Below are positions 16,126 through 25,559 of a stretch of DNA of 64,000 bases, piece by piece (positions within the stretch are counted from its first letter, which is position 1; every line of letters starts with the position of its first letter). Source of the DNA: Coriobacteriia bacterium (lineage in GTDB: Bacteria > Actinomycetota > Coriobacteriia > Anaerosomatales > JAAXUF01); assembly GCA_013336165.1 (NCBI GenBank), contig JAAXUF010000005.1, positions 1 through 64,000 of the forward strand. The letters are read 5' to 3'. Both the position numbers and the translations under genes were made by a program. The notes beneath the pieces were generated by a model, which was given only the letters and a program-made list of their open reading frames with translations, was not told where the DNA came from and made no database searches.

Positions 16126-18318
16126 TTACGGTGTCGTGGTCACACTGGACTCAAGCGAGCTGATCTGGTCCGCAACGTCGGCCGTCGGGTTTGCGAGGCT
16201 CAAGGCCCTGAGAACCTTCAGCGCCTCGGCGAAGTTGCCTTGAGACTCGTAGACTTGGGCCAGAAGGGTGCTCGGCTCCGCATACGCGGGATCGAGCTGG
16301 ATACAGTACTTCAGCTCCGTGATCGCCTCATCGGTCCTGCCCAGGCCAAGAAGAGCACGGGAGCGCTGCACGCGCACGGCCGGGCCGTACTTCTCGATGG
16401 CGATGCCCTTGTCGGCGATTTCGACGGCAGAGGTGTAGAAGCCATCGTCGCCGAAGACCTGCCCGCCGAGGACATAGAGGTTCGACAGGAAAACGTAGTT
16501 GTCGTACTCGTCCGGGAACATCGCGATGGTCTCTTTGAGCTTGGTCTCGGCCGAGGAAAACGCCGTGTTCGCCTTGCCGACCTGCGTCGTCACGGTGGCC
16601 GTATCGCCGGACTGCTGGGCGGTTATGGCCGCCTGAACAGAGGAGATGAACTCGTCGACGTAGGCCAGACCCACCTCGGCGCGATACATGTCGTTGGACG
16701 GGTTGAGATCGACGGCCTTCTGCGCGGCGGCCGTGCGTTCGACGGAACCCTTCGCGTAGTAAATGCGCGACATCATATAGGAGTGATCCGCCGACATGAC
16801 CACGAACTGGTAGGACACCCCCATGATCGCCGCAACGCTGATGACAACGCCAAGTGCGATTCCCCAGTTGGGAGCCTTCACCTCGATAGTCGTGGCGGAC
16901 GGCACTAGGACGATTGCGATCATCACCCAGAGCAGGAATGCGCTTCCCGTGACCGAGATGCCGAACATCAGCTGCACGAGGAAGGCGCCTGCGGCGGCCC
17001 AACACGCGCCGAGCAGGATGTGCCGCGGGTCGTCGCTGCGTTTGAACACCGTCTTCGCCGAGCGAACCGCCGCCCATGCGAAGATTCCGTAGAGCAGCAA
17101 CACGCCGATGATCCCGATGCCGGCAGCGAGCTGCAGCGGATAGTTGTGAACGTTATCGGCGACCGAAAGATACCCGGCATCCTTGGTATAGGCCGCGGGC
17201 TTGAACTTGGGGAACACGAGACGAAACGTATCGGCTCCCCACCCGAAGATCGGGCGTGCCTTGATCGCGTCAAGCGCGGCACTCCAGATCTCGGTACGCG
17301 TCAGGCCGCTGCCTGTGTCCAGATTAAGGATCGACTTGAACCGCAGGGCGAAGTTCATGACCTCGTTGGTACTCCTCAGACTGACCGCGACAATTGCCCC
17401 GGCGATCGCTGTGACAATGCCCATCGGTACCCAGTCGACGGCTTTCAGCTTCGCCGAGTGGCGCCACGCGATGATGCCGACGATCACCAGACCGACAGCT
17501 CCGCCGATCCAGGCACCGCGCGTGAAAGCGGCAATCCAGCACACGACGTTTAGGCCAAAGCCCGCCCAGTACGCGAGACGCCACGCCAAGTCCTCCTCGG
17601 CAAGGGCGAGACCCAGCGCGACCGGAAGCGAGAACATCAGGAATCCGCCGAGCAGGTCGGGGTTGCCGAAAGTGGAAAACGCGCGGTTGGCTTCGAACGG
17701 GAGCGAGCCCCAGGAGATGGGATCGAGGCCCGCGTACTGAAGCACGCCATAACCGGCCACGATCACGCTCGAGAAGAACAGCGATTTGAGAAGCGTCTTG
17801 ACCCGCGAGGGGCGGTCGGCGAACTGCAGCACCAAGAAGTAGATGACCGCATAGTTGATGAATGACAGGAGGCCTTCAAAGCGGCGGTACTTGCCGAAAA
17901 GGGCCGTCTGCGGGCTGATCGAGGTCACGGTGGTGATGGCGACCCATGCGAGGAACGCGAGGATCAGCCAGTCAACAGGCGTGCGCCGGATCTTTCCGCC
18001 CCGGGCGAGCAGGTCCCACGACCACGCGGCAAGCGCGACGATGCCCAGCACCCTTTGCACGAACACCTTAACGATGTCGAACTGGTCGTAGGTGATCGGC
18101 AGCTGCGCGGGCGTGAAGCCGAGCTTCGCGAGCCATGTGAAGTTGCCCATGGCCACGGGCACCAGAAACACCAAGGCGACCAACGACCACCAAGCGATTC
18201 TGTAGGCAACGCTCTCGCGCTGGACGGTTGCCGCTTTCCTGGCCACCGGCACCGGACGCCTTGCTTGCGCTGCTCGCGACGTGCGGACCGGGGGTTTGGC
18301 GTAGGGTTGCTTGGCCAC
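16126..18318 (-). CDS. O-antigen ligase/polymerase (Wzy/WaaL)-like membrane protein with C-terminal TPR domain
   Basis: 730 aa. The N-terminal part has about 12 hydrophobic segments. A central O-antigen ligase domain shows FGNPDLLGGFL near residue 215, RGAWIG near 262, and ARPIFGWGADTF plus DNVHNYPLQLAAGIG (near 385), matching the family pattern of a large extracytoplasmic loop with a conserved His. From about residue 520 it becomes soluble with TPR-like repeats, for example DEAITELKYCIQLDPAYAEPSTLLAQVYESQG. Such fusions polymerise or ligate surface glycans, and the TPR part may bind partners. GTG start at 18318 with GAGGAGAAC upstream. It follows the sugar transferase by 14 nt at the 3' end of the glycan locus. 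Confidence 0.85.
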   Translation of the reverse strand: MAKQPYAKPPVRTSRAAQARRPVPVARKAATVQRESVAYRIAWWSLVALVFLVPVAMGNFTWLAKLGFTPAQLPITYDQFDIVKVFVQRVLGIVALAAWSWDLLARGGKIRRTPVDWLILAFLAWVAITTVTSISPQTALFGKYRRFEGLLSFINYAVIYFLVLQFADRPSRVKTLLKSLFFSSVIVAGYGVLQYAGLDPISWGSLPFEANRAFSTFGNPDLLGGFLMFSLPVALGLALAEEDLAWRLAYWAGFGLNVVCWIAAFTRGAWIGGAVGLVIVGIIAWRHSAKLKAVDWVPMGIVTAIAGAIVAVSLRSTNEVMNFALRFKSILNLDTGSGLTRTEIWSAALDAIKARPIFGWGADTFRLVFPKFKPAAYTKDAGYLSVADNVHNYPLQLAAGIGIIGVLLLYGIFAWAAVRSAKTVFKRSDDPRHILLGACWAAAGAFLVQLMFGISVTGSAFLLWVMIAIVLVPSATTIEVKAPNWGIALGVVISVAAIMGVSYQFVVMSADHSYMMSRIYYAKGSVERTAAAQKAVDLNPSNDMYRAEVGLAYVDEFISSVQAAITAQQSGDTATVTTQVGKANTAFSSAETKLKETIAMFPDEYDNYVFLSNLYVLGGQVFGDDGFYTSAVEIADKGIAIEKYGPAVRVQRSRALLGLGRTDEAITELKYCIQLDPAYAEPSTLLAQVYESQGNFAEALKVLRALSLANPTADVADQISSLESSVTTTP

Positions 18319-18332
18319 TTGTGAGTTCTCCT

Positions 18333-19706
18333 CTATCTCGCTCCGCGCCCGGTGAGAACGACGCGCAGCGTTTCTGCCACGATACGGATGTCCATGGCCA
18401 GATCCTGATGATACATGTAGATGAGGTCATACTTGAGCTTGCGATCAGGCGTGGTGGCGTACCCGCCGCTGACCTGCGCAAGCCCGGTGGCGCCCGGCTT
18501 GACGTTGAACCTCTCACGATAGCCGGGTATGTCCCTGCAGAACTGCTCCACGAACACGGGCCGCTCGGGACGCGGGCCTATGAAGCTCATCTCGCCTTTC
18601 AGGATGTTGACGAGCTGCGGGAGTTCGTCGATACGCGAGAGGCGCAAGAATCGCCCGACTTGCGTGATGCGCGGGTCGTCTTCCCCGGCAAACACCGGCC
18701 CTGAGTGCTTCTCGGCATCCTTGACCATCGTGCGCAGCTTGAAGACTTCGAAAGGCTTGAGGTGCCTGCCGACGCGCTCCTGAGAGTAGGTAATGGGCAA
18801 GCCGTCGGTCACGACGATTGCGATTGCCGCCACAAGCAGCACGGGACTCAGGACGATCAGGAGAACGAGCGCACCGGCGATGTCGATGACCCGCTTGAGC
18901 GCAGCGTAATAGGGCGGCACCGTCGAGCGCGTGATCTCCATGAGCGGCACGTCTCCCACGATGGCGTCGACGGTGCCGATGAAGATCTCGTAGAGTTCCG
19001 GGACGACATCGACGCGCACGCTCACTTCGTCGGCGAGCACGAGAGACTCAACGAGTTCTCGCAGCGCCACGGGAGACACGACGATGACGCGGTTGGCTCG
19101 GCTGTCCCTAGCGATCGCAGCGACGTCGCGCACGCAGCCGAGCACGGGGATGCCTGCGAGCGTCGGGTGGGGCGGCTCGCAGCCCTCGATGCTGGGATCC
19201 ACGAGGCCGACGACGTTCCAGCCCCATCGCGTGCGCAGCGACATCTCCTCGGCGAGCTCGATGGAGGTGGAGTTGGTGCCGACGATGAGCACGCGCTGCT
19301 CGGGCCAGCGGACGTTGCCGAACCTTAAGAACAGCAGGCGCCACCCGGTGATGAGCGCGAGTTCGAAGACGCTTGCGAGCAGAAGCGTCGAACGCGCGAA
19401 GGAGGCCGTGCGTGCACCGCCGAAGAACGCGATTGCCGCAGTGAGCAGCGTACCGATGACGGCAGCAGCGACGGCGCCGCGTCCCACCGCCCACGCAGTG
19501 TCGGCGCGTTCAGGCTCGTAGAGGCCATACGCCCAAGCGGCGCCCAAGTAGAACACGGTGATGAAGGGCGCGAGGACGAGATACGCACCGAAGTTGAAGG
19601 CCGGAAGCTGACCATTGAAACGCACGAGGAACGCAAGCACGTAGCCGAGGTTGACGATGATCGCATCGACCAGAAGCGAGAGGACTATGAAGCGGTTCCT
19701 CGACAT
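18333..19706 (-). CDS. Polyprenyl-phosphate sugar-1-phosphate transferase (WbaP/CpsE type)
   Basis: 457 aa initiating glycosyltransferase that moves a hexose-1-phosphate from a nucleotide sugar to undecaprenyl phosphate. It has an N-terminal group of four membrane helices, a central CoA-binding-like domain (RVLIVGTNSTS near residue 138), another membrane helix near 275, and the catalytic bacterial sugar transferase domain: YSQERVGRHLKPFEVFKLRTM, LRLSRIDELPQLVNILKGEMSFIGPRP and PGATGLAQVSG. The start follows the stop of the glycosyltransferase at 19707 directly (TAGATG). It likely starts assembly of the repeat unit made by this locus. Confidence 0.92.
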   Translation of the reverse strand: MSRNRFIVLSLLVDAIIVNLGYVLAFLVRFNGQLPAFNFGAYLVLAPFITVFYLGAAWAYGLYEPERADTAWAVGRGAVAAAVIGTLLTAAIAFFGGARTASFARSTLLLASVFELALITGWRLLFLRFGNVRWPEQRVLIVGTNSTSIELAEEMSLRTRWGWNVVGLVDPSIEGCEPPHPTLAGIPVLGCVRDVAAIARDSRANRVIVVSPVALRELVESLVLADEVSVRVDVVPELYEIFIGTVDAIVGDVPLMEITRSTVPPYYAALKRVIDIAGALVLLIVLSPVLLVAAIAIVVTDGLPITYSQERVGRHLKPFEVFKLRTMVKDAEKHSGPVFAGEDDPRITQVGRFLRLSRIDELPQLVNILKGEMSFIGPRPERPVFVEQFCRDIPGYRERFNVKPGATGLAQVSGGYATTPDRKLKYDLIYMYHQDLAMDIRIVAETLRVVLTGRGAR

Positions 19707-20891
19707 CTACGACTTCGCCCTTCTTCTCGCCGCATGCAGGTCGATCGCCTCACGGTACACGCCGAGCGTCTGCTCGACCATGCGCGGGATCGTGAACTCC
19801 GTCAGTGCCCGCTCCTTGGCCTGCCGACCGAGCCTCTCGCGGAGCGCATCGTCGGCAAGAAGGCGGTTCAGAGCCGCAGCGAGCGCGAGCGCGTCGCCTA
19901 CCGGCACAGTGAGGCCGGTGACGCCGTCGAGGTTGGCGTACGGAACGCCGGTGGTGAGGTTGGTGGAGACGACCGGCGTGCCGGCGGCATGCGCCTCGAT
20001 CTGCACGAGGCCGAACGCTTCGCTCCTGGCCACGCTCGGCAGGCAGAACACGTCGGCAGCGTGGTACCAGGCAGAAAGCTCGTCATCGGTCTGCGGCCCG
20101 AGGAAGCTGATACGCCCTGAGATGCCGGCGGCGCTGGCGACTTCACGCAGCTCGCCCTCGAGCGGGCCCTTGCCGATGATGACGAGGTCGGCATCCACAT
20201 CGGCCATCGCACGAACGAGAACATCGGCGCCCTTGTAGTAGATGAGCCTGCCGACAAACAGCACGATCTTGCGGCCCGGGTGCTGATCCTTGAGCGCCTC
20301 GGCGCGCGCCAGCGTCTCGGCGGTACCGGCAACGTTCTCGACGTGCAGCCCGAAGTTGACCACGCGGCACTTCTCGGCACGGGAGCTAAGGAACTCCGAG
20401 TGCTCGACCATGTTGGGCGAGCTGGCGATGATGAGATCGACGCGGTCGAGAAAGCTCTCCAGGAACGGCCGGTACGCGGCGAGCATACGCTTCTGGCGCA
20501 CGATATCGCTGTGGTAGAGGACAACGCTGGGCACATTGGGGCGCGCGCCAAGGAACGAAAGCTCGCCCCACGGGTACGGGAAGTGGAAGTGCATGACATC
20601 GGGAGGTGTCGCGCGGCGCATCTCGGCACGCAGCGCAAACGGCATCGACAGCGCGATGGGCGCCGATGAGAGCGCGAACTGCCGCGGCAGCCTCACAACG
20701 TCGACTCCGCCGATGGTCTCTTCGATGCGCTCCCGCGACTCGTTGCACACGATGGCGCGCACATTCGCGCCGGCGTGCTCGACCAGCCCTTCCGAGATAT
20801 CGCGCAGATGCGTCTCCACTCCGCCGAGATGCGGCGGGTAATAGAACTTGTTGACCATCGTCACCCTCAGCGGGCGCTCCGGAAGCGGCAT
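19707..20891 (-). CDS. GT4-family glycosyltransferase
   Basis: 394 aa GT-B fold enzyme. The N-terminal acceptor domain contains FYYPPHLGGVETHLRD near residue 16. The C-terminal donor domain has VLFVGRLIYYKGADVLV near 205 and the retaining-GT4 motif SEAFGLVQIEAHAAGTPVV (E-x7-E) near 300. It transfers a sugar from an NDP- or GDP-sugar to a lipid-linked acceptor; donor not predictable. It is placed between the phosphohexomutase and the initiating sugar transferase and is directly adjacent to the latter, so it may add the second sugar. Confidence 0.88.
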   Translation of the reverse strand: MPLPERPLRVTMVNKFYYPPHLGGVETHLRDISEGLVEHAGANVRAIVCNESRERIEETIGGVDVVRLPRQFALSSAPIALSMPFALRAEMRRATPPDVMHFHFPYPWGELSFLGARPNVPSVVLYHSDIVRQKRMLAAYRPFLESFLDRVDLIIASSPNMVEHSEFLSSRAEKCRVVNFGLHVENVAGTAETLARAEALKDQHPGRKIVLFVGRLIYYKGADVLVRAMADVDADLVIIGKGPLEGELREVASAAGISGRISFLGPQTDDELSAWYHAADVFCLPSVARSEAFGLVQIEAHAAGTPVVSTNLTTGVPYANLDGVTGLTVPVGDALALAAALNRLLADDALRERLGRQAKERALTEFTIPRMVEQTLGVYREAIDLHAARRRAKS

Positions 20892-20909
20892 GCGGCGCTC
20901 GTGTCCCCT

Positions 20910-22298
20910 CTAGCCTTCGACCAGCGCGCGGCCGGCTGCGAGCAGGTCGTCGACCACGCCCGCCGAGGGGGCCTCGGCGTAGATGCGCACGAGCGGCTCG
21001 GTGCCGGACGGACGCAGAAGCAGCCACGCGTCGTCGTCGAGCAGGAACTTCACGCCGTCAGCGCGCACGATGTCGTGAACGGCGATCCCCGCGATCTGCG
21101 CAGGGGCGATCTGCGGAGCACGAGCCAAGAACGCGTCTTTGACCTCGGGCGCGAGTTTGAGATCAACGCGGTTGTACTCCATGGGGCCGGTGAGCGCGAG
21201 CATGTCGGCGACCAGTTCGCCAAGGCCCTTGCCGCGCTGCGCCATCATCTCGGCGAGCATGAGCGACATGAGCAGGCCGTCGCGTTCGCGCACGTGGCTC
21301 GGGATGCCGATGCCGCCGCTCTCTTCCCCGCCGATGAGCACGTCGCCCTTCACCATCTCGCCGTAGATCCACTTGAAGCCGATGGGCGTGGTAGTGACTT
21401 CGAGGCCCAGGATACGGGCGAGGCGGTCGACAAGCACGGAGGTCGACAGCGTCTTCACGATGCGGCCGGTGAGGCCCTTGTCCTGCACGAGGTGCTGCGC
21501 AACCAGGCCGATGATGCGGTGCGGGCTGACGAACTCGCCGTTGCGGTCGACAGCGCCGATGCGGTCCGCGTCGCCGTCAGTCACGAAGGCGGCGTCGCGG
21601 CCTTCGGTACGCACGAGATCGCGTGTGGAGTCGATCCACGGCGGAATGGGCTCGGGATGTAGGCCGCCAAAGCCCGGATTTCGCTCGCCGTGCACCTCGA
21701 GCACGTCGACGCCGAGTGAACGCAGCGTCTCGGCGAGATACGTCTGGCCGGCGCCGTAGAGCGGGTCGACGACGACGCGCAGACCGGCCGAGCGGATCGC
21801 CTCGGCGTCCACCAATGACGCGAGCTGTTCGAGATATGGACCGACGTAGTCGACGGTCTCGTACGTGCCACGCGCTACGGGAGGCTCGGGCAGCAGCGCC
21901 GCCTCGACGCGATCGGTGAACTCGACGGGTGAAGCGCCGCCATCGGCCATGCGGAGTTTGAAGCCGAGGTACTCGGCGGGGTTGTGGCTCGCGGTGAGCA
22001 TGACGCCGCCCACGGCGCTCTCGTCCTGTTTGACCGACCAGCACAACGCTGGTGTGGGCAGGTAGCGGTCGGAAACGCGCACGGTGAGTCCGTGGCCCGC
22101 GAGGACCTCGGCGGCGGCGGCGGCGAAGCTGCCGGCCTCGAAGCGCGTGTCGTAGCCGACGATCACCGTGCCGCCGGGGTTCTCGGCGGAGAAGATGCGA
22201 CCGGCTGCGTCGGCGACGCGGCGAACGTTGTCGTAGGTGTAATCGGCGCCGATGACGGCACGCCAGCCGTCCGTGCCGAAGCGGATGTCGGTGGTCAT
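20910..22298 (-). CDS. Phosphoglucomutase/phosphomannomutase family protein
   Basis: 462 aa alpha-D-phosphohexomutase with all four domains. Catalytic serine loop TASHNPAEYLG near residue 103, metal loop DGDADRIG near 243, sugar-binding GEESGGIG near 325, and phosphate-binding RPSGTEPLVRIYAE near 430. It interconverts hexose-6-phosphate and hexose-1-phosphate and would feed the rfbA, rfbF, galU and manC nucleotidyltransferases of this locus. The GEES loop suits glucose or mannose phosphates rather than glucosamine phosphate. The ATG at 22298 has GGAGT upstream. Confidence 0.93.
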   Translation of the reverse strand: MTTDIRFGTDGWRAVIGADYTYDNVRRVADAAGRIFSAENPGGTVIVGYDTRFEAGSFAAAAAEVLAGHGLTVRVSDRYLPTPALCWSVKQDESAVGGVMLTASHNPAEYLGFKLRMADGGASPVEFTDRVEAALLPEPPVARGTYETVDYVGPYLEQLASLVDAEAIRSAGLRVVVDPLYGAGQTYLAETLRSLGVDVLEVHGERNPGFGGLHPEPIPPWIDSTRDLVRTEGRDAAFVTDGDADRIGAVDRNGEFVSPHRIIGLVAQHLVQDKGLTGRIVKTLSTSVLVDRLARILGLEVTTTPIGFKWIYGEMVKGDVLIGGEESGGIGIPSHVRERDGLLMSLMLAEMMAQRGKGLGELVADMLALTGPMEYNRVDLKLAPEVKDAFLARAPQIAPAQIAGIAVHDIVRADGVKFLLDDDAWLLLRPSGTEPLVRIYAEAPSAGVVDDLLAAGRALVEG

Positions 22299-22379
22299 GA
22301 GTACTCCAGTCGCCGAAATGTCAGATGTGATTGTCCCGCAAGCGCGGCGCTACGACCAGCCCACGCCGTGCGGCGTGTG

Positions 22380-23477
22380 TCATCGGTAACCTGCGACCTC
22401 GCGGTAGACGGCGGCGGTCGCTGCCGCAGCCCGCTCCCAGCTGAAGAGCGCGGCGCGCTCCAGGCTGCGCCGAGAGAGGTCATCGCGAAGGTCTGAGTCC
22501 TCCAGAACGCTGCGGATCGCCGCTTCGCACGCCTTCACGTCGCCCGGAGGGAACAGACATGCCGCCGTGCCGACGACCTCCGGCAGCGACGCGGCATCGG
22601 CAACGATCACCGGGGTGCCCATCGACATCGCTTCGAGCGGCGGTAGCCCGAAGCCTTCATAGCGCGACGGGAACACGAACGCCTCGGCGCCGCGCATGAG
22701 CGTGCGCAACTCCGGATCCTCCACGCGGCCGGTGAACACGATACGGTCGCGGATGGCCGGCGGTGCCGACGGCAGCATCGAATCGACGAAGGCGCGATCG
22801 TCGGTGCCAACGAGCAGCAGCCGGAGGTCGGTGCGCGTGCGCGCTACGCGCACGAACGCGCGCAGGAGCGTAGGCAGGTCCTTGTGCACGCGTGTGGAGC
22901 CCATCGACAGCAGGTAGGGCCAGTCGGTGAGTTCGGCCAGCACGGGGACGAGGAGGCCTTTCGGACCCTCGGCGAAGTCCTCGACGCCCAGCGGGATGGC
23001 CACGACACGGCTCGCTGCCGCCGGAAAAACGCGCTCGATCTCGCCGATGGTGAAGGTTGCATCCGTGATGATGCGGTCCGCGGACTTGACCGCCCGGTTG
23101 TTCCAGTAGCGGTAGACCGCGCGTTTGAACGGCGAGGGCATGACGCCTTTGAGGAGCAACGGCGTAAGGTCATGCATCGTCACGACGAGCGGATGCGGGA
23201 CCGGCGTGGGTGTTGGGAAGTGCAGGCAGTGCGTCACATCAGGTGCGACAGAGGCGGCGATGCGTCCGAACTCCCGGGCGCCCGCAAGGCCAAACGGGTG
23301 CTTGGCCGCAATGACCGTGTGAGCGCCCTGGTACGCGGCCACAGGCGGCCGGACGTTGGGCGCGACGACCTGCGTGATCTCGATGTCGCCCCGTGCCGCG
23401 AGCGCTCTCACGAGGCCCATGGTGTAGCGGCCGACTCCGGTCCAGGTAGCCATGCGGCAGTCGAGCAAGACATGCAT
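22380..23477 (-). CDS. GT4-family glycosyltransferase
   Basis: 365 aa GT-B enzyme. N-terminal LDCRMATWTGVGRYTMGLVRAL is the acceptor-domain start; the donor domain has LLSMGSTRVHKDLPTLLRAF near residue 190 and the motif PSRYEGFGLPPLEAMSMGTPVI (E-x7-E) near 272. The fold resembles mannosyl- or rhamnosyltransferases of surface polysaccharide loci, but the donor is not certain. The ATG at 23477 lies just after the upstream glycosyltransferase stop; an extension to 23558 overlaps that gene and looks non-coding, so I reject it. It and the next gene appear to be old paralogues. Confidence 0.87.
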   Translation of the reverse strand: MHVLLDCRMATWTGVGRYTMGLVRALAARGDIEITQVVAPNVRPPVAAYQGAHTVIAAKHPFGLAGAREFGRIAASVAPDVTHCLHFPTPTPVPHPLVVTMHDLTPLLLKGVMPSPFKRAVYRYWNNRAVKSADRIITDATFTIGEIERVFPAAASRVVAIPLGVEDFAEGPKGLLVPVLAELTDWPYLLSMGSTRVHKDLPTLLRAFVRVARTRTDLRLLLVGTDDRAFVDSMLPSAPPAIRDRIVFTGRVEDPELRTLMRGAEAFVFPSRYEGFGLPPLEAMSMGTPVIVADAASLPEVVGTAACLFPPGDVKACEAAIRSVLEDSDLRDDLSRRSLERAALFSWERAAAATAAVYREVAGYR

Positions 23478-23479
23478 CT

Positions 23480-24646
23480 CTAGAGTGCTCCTGTCCGATT
23501 GTGTTGCAGCAGGGCATGTTCGAACGACGCGAGCATGCCCTCGGCCGTCTTGCGCCACGAAAACGCGGCGGCGCGTGCGGCGCCGGCGGCAGAAAGCTGT
23601 GCGCGAAGTTCCGCATCGGTGGTCAGCCTGCGAAGCGTGCCGGCGATCTCCTCGGCGCTGTCGGGATCAACGAGCAGGGCGGACGCGCCGGCGACCTCGG
23701 GAAGCGAGGAGCGATCCGACGTCACGACCGGGCACCCACAAGCCATAGCCTCGAGCACCGGCATACCGAAGCCTTCGTAGACGCTCGGGTAGACGAGTGC
23801 GAGCGCTCCTGAGTACAGCGCGACGAGATCCTCCTGACGCACGTCGTCGAGGATGCAGACGCTGTGCTGTAGACCGAGCTCCTCGGCAAGCGCGATGGGG
23901 TCGTCTTGGGTCGCCGTCTTGCGGCGTCTGCCGATACCGACCACCTCGAAACCTTCGCGCTCGCCGAGCGACATGAGCGCCACGGCCTTAAGCACCGCCG
24001 AGAAGTTCTTGCGCGGGTTGAAGACATCCAGCGACAGGACGTACGGCCGCTCGATCCCACAGTCGGCCAAGGTGGCGGATCTGGCCGCAGCCGGCATCGG
24101 ATGAAACATCTCCGTGTCGACCCCTAGGTGCACGACGTCCACGCGCTCGCGCGGGATGCCATGGAACCTCACGACATCCTCGGCGGTGGCGTTCGAGATG
24201 GCGACGATGCGGTCGGCCCGCGCGATCACTCGCCGGAAGAGCTCGCGGTTCAGCGTGCGGTTGAGCCACGGCTGCTGCCCGGGGTAGTAGCGGTGCCAGA
24301 AGTCCTGAATGCTGGCGACCATCGCCATACGGCCGGCGCGCAGCGGCAGGAGGTGACGAGGGCTCCAGAAGAGGTCGACTCCGTCCTCGGCGAGCAGGCG
24401 GTTGACGCCAGTCTGCATCCACAGGATGTTGCTTCGCGTGGTCAGCCCCAAGCCCAGACGCAGTTCCCACGGCAGGTCCAGAGGCTCGTTGGTGAAGGGA
24501 ATCATCGGCGGCTTCGCCGCGTACATGAGGAATCGGTGAGGCGTTTCGATCTCGGCCAGTGCCTGCATGATCCGATACTGGGACGTGCCGATCCCGCCGG
24601 AGGCCGAGGCCGAGAGCGCCGTCACGTCTATGCCGATGGTTGCCAT
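23480..24646 (-). CDS. GT4-family glycosyltransferase
   Basis: 388 aa GT-B enzyme. It starts IGIDVTALSASASGGIGTSQYR, with IQDFWHRYYP near residue 112, VLSLDVFNPRKNFSAVLKA near 205 and the donor-site motif PSVYEGFGMPVLEAMACGCPVV (E-x7-E) near 292. Arrangement and spacing match the neighbouring glycosyltransferase at 22380-23477. The ATG at 24646 is chosen since upstream in-frame codons run into the rfbD 3' region and lack coding character. It lies just downstream of rfbD, so a rhamnosyltransferase role is possible but unproven. Confidence 0.87.
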   Translation of the reverse strand: MATIGIDVTALSASASGGIGTSQYRIMQALAEIETPHRFLMYAAKPPMIPFTNEPLDLPWELRLGLGLTTRSNILWMQTGVNRLLAEDGVDLFWSPRHLLPLRAGRMAMVASIQDFWHRYYPGQQPWLNRTLNRELFRRVIARADRIVAISNATAEDVVRFHGIPRERVDVVHLGVDTEMFHPMPAAARSATLADCGIERPYVLSLDVFNPRKNFSAVLKAVALMSLGEREGFEVVGIGRRRKTATQDDPIALAEELGLQHSVCILDDVRQEDLVALYSGALALVYPSVYEGFGMPVLEAMACGCPVVTSDRSSLPEVAGASALLVDPDSAEEIAGTLRRLTTDAELRAQLSAAGAARAAAFSWRKTAEGMLASFEHALLQHNRTGAL

Positions 24647-24656
24647 GGTGACGATT

Positions 24657-25559
24657 CTACTCGGACGCGAGGTCGGCGCGCACAAACCTTGCCAGCGCGT
24701 CACACCACGGTGACATAGTCACGCCGAGCGCGGCGGCCTTGGCGCAGTCGAGCACGGAGTTTTGCGGGCGCGCCGCCTTCGTAGGGAACGCCTCGCTCGT
24801 GACCGGCACCACCCGCACCTCGCCGAGACCCGCGAGGCGCAGCGTTTCGCGCGCGAGCTCGAAGCGCGAGCAGGAGCCGGAGCCTGCGAGATGGAAGAGG
24901 CCGCGGGCATCGGCGTCGGCAAGCGCGAGGATGCCGGTTGCGAGGTCGATCGTGTATGTGGGCGAGCCGACCTCGTCGGTGACGACTTTCAGTGACGGGT
25001 TCTTGCAGGCGGCCGCGACGATCTTGACGGGGAAGTTCACGCCGGCAGGACCGAAGACCCACGCGGTGCGCACGGTGAGCGCCTCGGGGCACGCCGCGAA
25101 GACCGCGCGCTCCCCCGCCAGCTTGGAGGCTCCGTAGACCGAAAGCGGGTTGGGCTCGTCGGCCTCCGTGTAGGCGCCGTCCTTGCGGCCGTCGAACACG
25201 AAGTCAGTCGAAACGTGGACGAACGCCAGCCCATGCTCGCGCGTGACGCGCGCCAGCAGCCCCGCGCCGTACTCGTTCACACGGTAAGCGGCCTCCGAGT
25301 CCTCCTCGGCACGCTCGACGTTGGTGTAGGCGGCGGCGTTGATGAGCACACCGCGCTCCCCCGGATCGAGCGCCGCGGCGAAATCGCCGACGCAGCGCAC
25401 GACAGCAAACTCGTCGGTGATATCGAACTCGCGCTCGGCGGGCACCGTGAAGCGCGCGCCACGCTCGGCGAGGACGCGCTGGAGAGCTGTGCCGAGCATG
25501 CCGCCCGCACCGGCGATGAGGTACGCGCGGCGCGCGCCAGCGCTAGGAGCGCTCGTCAT
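24657..25559 (-). CDS. rfbD: dTDP-4-dehydrorhamnose reductase
   Basis: 300 aa extended SDR that reduces dTDP-4-keto-L-rhamnose to dTDP-L-rhamnose. GAGGMLGTALQ near residue 14 is the NAD(P)-binding loop, INAAAYTNVERAE near 77 is RmlD-specific, and LSVYGASKLAGE near 135 holds the catalytic Tyr and Lys. AWVFGPAGVNF follows near 160. The ATG at 25559 overlaps the rfbB end by 17 nt; a longer reading in this frame upstream is an Arg/Ser-rich shadow of rfbB. It is the last gene of rfbA-rfbC-rfbB-rfbD. Confidence 0.95.
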   Translation of the reverse strand: MTSAPSAGARRAYLIAGAGGMLGTALQRVLAERGARFTVPAEREFDITDEFAVVRCVGDFAAALDPGERGVLINAAAYTNVERAEEDSEAAYRVNEYGAGLLARVTREHGLAFVHVSTDFVFDGRKDGAYTEADEPNPLSVYGASKLAGERAVFAACPEALTVRTAWVFGPAGVNFPVKIVAAACKNPSLKVVTDEVGSPTYTIDLATGILALADADARGLFHLAGSGSCSRFELARETLRLAGLGEVRVVPVTSEAFPTKAARPQNSVLDCAKAAALGVTMSPWCDALARFVRADLASE

